Source: CAZXCQ01 sp964639275 (GTDB lineage: Bacteria > Desulfobacterota > DSM-4660 > Desulfatiglandales > Desulfatiglandaceae). From it: 24,529 nt of DNA. Of this stretch, positions 20,125 through 24,529 are shown piece by piece. Numbering within the stretch: position 1 is the first letter of the stretch; each line of letters begins with the position of its first letter. Location: positions 1-24,529 of the forward strand of contig CAZXCQ010000066.1 in the NCBI GenBank assembly GCA_964639275.1, given 5' to 3'. Under the pieces are notes generated by a model. The model made no database searches. It saw only the letters and a list, made by a program, of their open reading frames with translations, and had not been told where the DNA came from. The position numbers were made by a program, and so were the translations under genes.

Positions 20125-21978
20125 TCACAGAAAATCTCGATCCTCGCGGGTCGACCCAAAACACATCCCTTCTATAAAAAGGTCCTGGAATCGCCTGGTT
20201 GCGGCAAGCTCCTGGTATTGTAACCTTTCCGCAAGTCTTTGGCCTTCCCTTCTCTTGTTTTTGTCCAGCAGGACCTGACACGAGCCGTATCCGGCTGCAT
20301 TGCCCACGCCAATCACCTCAGCCGTGCGGCAGTGTGGGAGGAGGTCTATGGTACAGGCGTCGCGGGGGTCCACATAGTTGCCAAATGCGCCGGCCAACAA
20401 GATCCTTTGGATTTTTTCACCCCCCAAGAGTTCTGTTAGCAGGGTCGCACCCGCGTAGATGGCCGACTTGGCCAGCTGAAGTTGAGCCACGTCTCTCTGT
20501 GTGATGACAATATCATGGTTATTGCCGGTCTCGGGTCCCCATGCCAGGACAAATTCCCAGCCATCACTTCCCTGACGGAGGCGAGGAGAATCAATTTCCT
20601 GGCTAAATTGTCCTTTTCCCAGGATAACCCCCTGTCTGATCATCTCTGCTGTCCCGGATATGAGGCCTGAGCCACACAATCCCAATGGCCGTTTGTCATT
20701 GATCGTCTCCACCCGTACATCCAAAGTGCCCGGCTCAATCCAGACCTGCTCGATTGCGCCGGTTGAGGCCCGCATCCCCCAGCGGATATGGCCACCCTCA
20801 AAGGCGGGGCCGGCCGCAGTTGAACAGCACAGGAGGCGGTCTTTTGAGGCCAGGACGATTTCGCCGTTTGTTCCCAGGTCAACGAGAAGCGAGGGGATCT
20901 TGGTTTTGTGAAGGCCTGTTGCCAGGATGCAGGCAATGGTATCGCTCCCCACAAATCCCGCCTTGAGGGGCAGGAGGTGAAGATAGGCCGATTTTCCGGC
21001 CTCGATTCCCAGGTCCCGGGCCTTGAGTTCTTGATCGGCCTGCAGGACCGGGGCGTAGGGTGCCATTGCCAGATATCGGGGATCAAGCCCCATGAGGAGG
21101 TGGTGCATTACCGTATTCCCCACAACGGTCACCTCCATGATCGACCGTGGGTCAATCCCAGCCTCATCCGAGGCCTCTCGGATCAGATCATTTAGGCATT
21201 GAACGATGGCGGCACGCAGTCTTTCCAGGCCGTCTTCTTTTTGCTGACAAAAGGATATCCGGGTGATGACATCGACTCCAAAGGCGATCTGCGGATTTAC
21301 GGTCGATTTTATCGAAAGGCTCTCCCCGGTCTCGAGGTCCATTAGGTATCCGACCACCGTGGAGGTGCCCAGATCAAAGGCCATGCCCACCAGCCCGGGG
21401 GCAAATCCGGGGCAAATGTCAATGATATCCCGCTTATTCCACAGGGTGACCGTAACCCCCCTCTTGCCGGAGGCGACTGCCCCCGGAAGCCTTCTTAATG
21501 CAAAGGGATCCAGGGTGAGCCGTCTTGTTCCGTATCGATTTTGGAGTTCAAGGAGGAGCCTTTCGCGGTCTGCCATCACGGAATCGAGGACCGGCGGGGG
21601 CACCTTTACAAAATAGTGTCTTACGCTGGGTCGCAGGCGAAAAGGACGCAGTTGAATGCTCCCTGAGGTCAAAACCACCTGGCGCCGGACCCGGGTTTCT
21701 TTTGGAATCCTTACGGTGGTGCGGCCCGTCGGGACGGTCTCACATGCCAGGCGATAGCCCTTTTGAAGCAGCTGGCCCAGGGCTTCACGCTCCAGTTCGG
21801 ATGGTTCAGGCAGGGGGTCGTCGCTCTCCTCCACGATCACCTTGCACTTGCCGCATATCTTCTTGCCCCCGCAGGTCGATCTGATGGGAAGACCAATCTC
21901 TTGCGCCAGCTGGAGGATATTGCGTCTGCCATCGGTGACAGTGGCCTTATTCCATGGCATAAATCGGATCTTGGGCAT
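20125..21978 (-). CDS. RACo-type reductive activator of corrinoid proteins
   Basis: Cytosolic 617-residue protein that uses ATP and an iron-sulfur cluster to return inactive Co(II) corrinoid to Co(I). The N-terminal ferredoxin-like domain carries the [2Fe-2S] cysteines 36, 42, 45 (CGGKKICGKC) and 79. The rest is an ASKHA-type ATPase domain with MAFDLGTSTVVGYL, TVVGNTVMHHLLMG, LLVDLGTNGEIVLA and LLAGAFGNYVDP. The length is normal for this family (DUF4445). The start overlaps the end of the methyltransferase fusion by about 30 bases; ATG 21978 is chosen because MPKIRFMPWNK fits the family start, with TTG 21987 as an alternative. The overlap strongly suggests that it serves that methyltransferase. 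Confidence 0.92.
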   Translation of the reverse strand: MPKIRFMPWNKATVTDGRRNILQLAQEIGLPIRSTCGGKKICGKCKVIVEESDDPLPEPSELEREALGQLLQKGYRLACETVPTGRTTVRIPKETRVRRQVVLTSGSIQLRPFRLRPSVRHYFVKVPPPVLDSVMADRERLLLELQNRYGTRRLTLDPFALRRLPGAVASGKRGVTVTLWNKRDIIDICPGFAPGLVGMAFDLGTSTVVGYLMDLETGESLSIKSTVNPQIAFGVDVITRISFCQQKEDGLERLRAAIVQCLNDLIREASDEAGIDPRSIMEVTVVGNTVMHHLLMGLDPRYLAMAPYAPVLQADQELKARDLGIEAGKSAYLHLLPLKAGFVGSDTIACILATGLHKTKIPSLLVDLGTNGEIVLASKDRLLCCSTAAGPAFEGGHIRWGMRASTGAIEQVWIEPGTLDVRVETINDKRPLGLCGSGLISGTAEMIRQGVILGKGQFSQEIDSPRLRQGSDGWEFVLAWGPETGNNHDIVITQRDVAQLQLAKSAIYAGATLLTELLGGEKIQRILLAGAFGNYVDPRDACTIDLLPHCRTAEVIGVGNAAGYGSCQVLLDKNKRREGQRLAERLQYQELAATRRFQDLFIEGMCFGSTREDRDFL

Positions 21979-24529
21979 CCCTTTCAATTCCTTTGCCTAA
22001 CATCTCCTTGATCTTTTTTACCCCATCTGCGGCATCTTTGGCATAGGCGTCCGCGCCGCAGACCTCTTTTACAAACCTGGGTGTAAGGGCGGCGCCGCCG
22101 CAAATCACCTTGACTTTCTTGGAAATATCCCCCGTCTTAAGCGCCCTGACAGTTTCTTCCACATAAGGGTCGCCGGTGGTCAGGAGAGATGAGAGCCCCA
22201 CAACATCTGCCCGATGCTCTTGTGCACCTGCAACGAATCTATCCGCCGGAACATTTTCGCCAAGGTCTATGACCTTGAATCCCGAGCTTTCGAGAAGGAG
22301 CTTTGTGAGGTTTTTCCCGATATCGTGCAAGTCACCCAGGACCGTGCCGATGACAACGGTCCCCAGGGTCCCGGCCACCTCTTTTTTTAAGAGCGGTCTG
22401 ACCAGATCGAGGCAGTCCTGCATGGTCCTGGCCGCGATCATCATCTCGGGGACAAAGATCTTCTTCCTCTCGAACCGATCGCCGACCACGTTGAGGGCCG
22501 GGATAAGATAATGGTTTATCAGGTCCTGGGGGTCTGTGCCCCTCCCCAGGGCCTCTCTGGTGAGCCCGGCTGCAACCTTTCTTCTGCCCTCGATAACCGC
22601 CTCTTTGATGGCCGTAAGATCTGCCGCTTCACCTTCTTCTTTCTCTGTTTTTCTCTTTACTGTCTGAGGTCTTCCCAGCTTTTCTCCGGAGACAGAGAGA
22701 TAATTCATGCAGAATTCATCCTTCCCCAGCATCAGGTCGGCAAGCAGGCCTGCCCTTCTTATCTCCCAGACCGTGGGATCGGCAATTGGACAGGTCAGAC
22801 CACTCAGGACGGCCATTGCCAGGAAAAAGGAGTTAATCGCGGCGCGGCCGGGAAGGCCAAAAGAGATGTTTGAAAGCCCCAGGGTCTGGTTGACACCCAG
22901 CTCATCCCGTATGAGCCGAAGCGCCTTGAGGGTTTCAAGACCGGCCTGGTCGTCCGCGCTGATGGCCATGGCCAAGGGATCGATGATCACGTCTTCACGG
23001 GGGATCCCCTCCTCTTCCGCCCGCTTGACGATCAGCCTGGCGATCTCAAGGCGTTTGGTGGCCTCGGTGGGAATCCCCTTGTCATCCATGGTGAGGCCGA
23101 TGACCGCGGCCCCATAGGCCTTGACAAGCGGCAGCACCCTATTCAGCTTTTCCGTTTCACCATTGACAGAATTGACCAGGGCCTTTCCCTCATAGGCCTC
23201 CAGACCGGCCTCCAGGGCCTCAGGGACGGCCGAATCAATACACAGGGGGGCATCGGTCACCTCACGTATGGCATATATGGCCTGTTTCAGCATCCGGGGC
23301 TCGTCTATCCCGGAGATCCCCACATTGACATCCAGTATATGGGCGCCTTGCCCCACCTGGTTGAGGGCCTCGGTCTGAACGAGTTTGAGATCCCCCTTCT
23401 CAATGGCCTGGGCCAGTTGTTTTCGGCCGGTGGGGTTGATCCGCTCCCCAATGATGACCAGCGGTCGCTCAGGACCGATGACAACCGTTTTTGAATCGCT
23501 GGTTATGATGGTTTCCACGCCTCTTATCCCCGGCTGGAGACCAAAGAAGTGCCACTTTCCGCGGACAGGAGGGGTCTCTCGATCTATCTTTCCATATTCT
23601 CTGGCGGTTCTGAGGGTCGCCTTGACGTTTTCATCCGGTGTGCCATAGGTCAGGCCGACTGTATCAATGGAGAAATTGCTGAGAGGCGCTCCCTGATCGA
23701 TCAGGCTGCGTACCTCTGCCTCCACCTCGCCTGGGGTGCCATTTTTCATCAACACAGGGCTTATACGGGCGTTGACCGCCACCCGGGGGCCAAATACCTT
23801 GCGGGTCCGCTTTACATCTGACCCAAATCCAATCTCGATGAACTCCAGATGTCGAACCTTTGCATACCCATCCAGGACCTCGTTTACAGAGCCGCAATGA
23901 TGGATACCCAGGGGGTGGCATGCATCTGCCACCTGGTTGTCGTAGGCCAGGATGAATTCCTCGTAGGCCTTTAGGGAAATCTGCTCGACCGTGCAATTGG
24001 GGATGACAAAGAGCCTGGGATCACACATGGGCGTCACATCCATTGCCCCGGTGCCGGTGATCTTGTAGATGAATTGGAAGAGCTGGATAATGCAGTCGGT
24101 GCATATCTTGAGGAGGTGATGGCACAACCCGGGGTTTTCATAATAATCATAATATAATTGATCTCCCCTGATCTTAAGGGCGAGGTTCTGGACACCGGTG
24201 ATATTGATATCCCCCACCACTTTGCCATATCTGTCTTTCAGATAACCGATCTGTTTGATCATATCAGTCATGGGAGGGGAATTGAATATATCCGGGACCT
24301 CAAGTTTCATCACCTCTTGCTCGGAGAGGTTGAGGGGGATGGCCCAGGGGAGGGCATCATCTTTGAATACGATCTCGCAGCCAAAGATGGCCGGGAGCAT
24401 GACCATCCCAAATGTGATAAGGGGCTTGGGCCCGGGGTCGGGGTCCCCCAACCCCACATCTCCAAATCTCTCATAAAGCCTTTTGTCTATCTCCATTCTG
24501 GCCTTCACCCTTGTCTCAGGATCGAAATA
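21947..24529 (-). CDS. Corrinoid methyltransferase fusion: UroD-like + pterin-binding + B12-binding (5' end outside window)
   Basis: At least 860 residues; the frame is open to the window edge, so the true start is missing. Numbering from the first visible residue, about 1-335 is a UroD/MtaA-like methyltransferase domain (GIHHCGS; TYGTPDENVKA). About 345-610 is a pterin-binding methyltransferase domain (IGERINPTG, ILDVNVG, CIDSA, LSNISFGLP). About 640-855 is a corrinoid module with a helical cap (LINHYLIPALNVVGDRFE) and a Rossmann domain whose DLHDIGKN (22317-22333 region) holds the cobalt-ligand histidine, plus GLSSLLTT and CGGAALT. It probably takes a methyl group from a methylated compound to B12 and then to tetrahydrofolate, or the reverse. 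A RACo gene overlaps its end. The substrate is unknown. Confidence 0.9.
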   Translation of the reverse strand, partial: YFDPETRVKARMEIDKRLYERFGDVGLGDPDPGPKPLITFGMVMLPAIFGCEIVFKDDALPWAIPLNLSEQEVMKLEVPDIFNSPPMTDMIKQIGYLKDRYGKVVGDINITGVQNLALKIRGDQLYYDYYENPGLCHHLLKICTDCIIQLFQFIYKITGTGAMDVTPMCDPRLFVIPNCTVEQISLKAYEEFILAYDNQVADACHPLGIHHCGSVNEVLDGYAKVRHLEFIEIGFGSDVKRTRKVFGPRVAVNARISPVLMKNGTPGEVEAEVRSLIDQGAPLSNFSIDTVGLTYGTPDENVKATLRTAREYGKIDRETPPVRGKWHFFGLQPGIRGVETIITSDSKTVVIGPERPLVIIGERINPTGRKQLAQAIEKGDLKLVQTEALNQVGQGAHILDVNVGISGIDEPRMLKQAIYAIREVTDAPLCIDSAVPEALEAGLEAYEGKALVNSVNGETEKLNRVLPLVKAYGAAVIGLTMDDKGIPTEATKRLEIARLIVKRAEEEGIPREDVIIDPLAMAISADDQAGLETLKALRLIRDELGVNQTLGLSNISFGLPGRAAINSFFLAMAVLSGLTCPIADPTVWEIRRAGLLADLMLGKDEFCMNYLSVSGEKLGRPQTVKRKTEKEEGEAADLTAIKEAVIEGRRKVAAGLTREALGRGTDPQDLINHYLIPALNVVGDRFERKKIFVPEMMIAARTMQDCLDLVRPLLKKEVAGTLGTVVIGTVLGDLHDIGKNLTKLLLESSGFKVIDLGENVPADRFVAGAQEHRADVVGLSSLLTTGDPYVEETVRALKTGDISKKVKVICGGAALTPRFVKEVCGADAYAKDAADGVKKIKEMLGKGIERDAQDPIYAME

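Overview
The window looks like chromosomal DNA of an anaerobic, Gram-negative bacterium, most likely a Desulfobacterota-type organism. The reasons are a corrinoid methyltransferase fusion next to a RACo-type corrinoid reductive activator, a rubrerythrin, a CaiB/BaiF CoA-transferase, and a complete Mla (outer-membrane lipid asymmetry) operon. This assignment is inference from gene content; there is no rRNA or tRNA in the window. No transposase, phage gene or CRISPR array was seen.

Layout. 1-320: right end of a repeat element, a candidate promoter and a 100-bp palindromic element. 321-1475 (+): selenocysteine-lyase-like cysteine desulfurase. 1493-2767 (-): metallo-beta-lactamase-fold hydrolase followed by rubrerythrin. 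2789-3109: one small mobile element inserted inside another. 3142-5420 (-): class III CoA-transferase and a histone-deacetylase-like amidohydrolase. 5421-5937: hairpins, a solo repeat end and a palindromic element with 7-bp repeats. 5938-7680 (+): COG3044-type ABC ATPase. 7731-9233 (-): sodium:solute symporter. 9404-9634: two small mobile elements side by side. 9642-10739 (+): GT-B-fold protein resembling the N-terminal half of plant arabinokinase. 11083-11451 (+): stand-alone receiver protein. 11552-13997 (-): tightly coupled threonine synthase, low-molecular-weight tyrosine phosphatase and RlmH. 14176-18278 (+): mlaE, mlaF, mlaD, mlaC and mlaA, with a 264-bp composite element between mlaE and mlaF. 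18348-20111 (+): promoter, structured leader, ParA/MinD-like ATPase and a degenerate J-domain/RodZ-type HTH protein. 20125-24529 (-): corrinoid methyltransferase fusion (its 5' end lies outside the window) and its RACo activator.

The strongest non-genic signal is a set of small non-autonomous elements. Three different families share GTAAC/GTTAC-type tips and make 8-bp target duplications, several of which are exact or one base off. These are the hallmarks of IS66-type transposition. Two copies of one family (184-283 and 9412-9513) match along both arms, yet their 19-bp loop is exactly inverted. In two places an element has inserted into another, so relative ages can be read.

The most interesting protein-coding unit is the three-module corrinoid methyltransferase. 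A UroD-like methyltransferase, a pterin-binding methyltransferase and a cobalamin-binding module sit in one chain, overlapping the gene for the activator that would keep the corrinoid in its Co(I) state. A whole substrate-to-folate methyl transfer route could therefore sit in one polypeptide.
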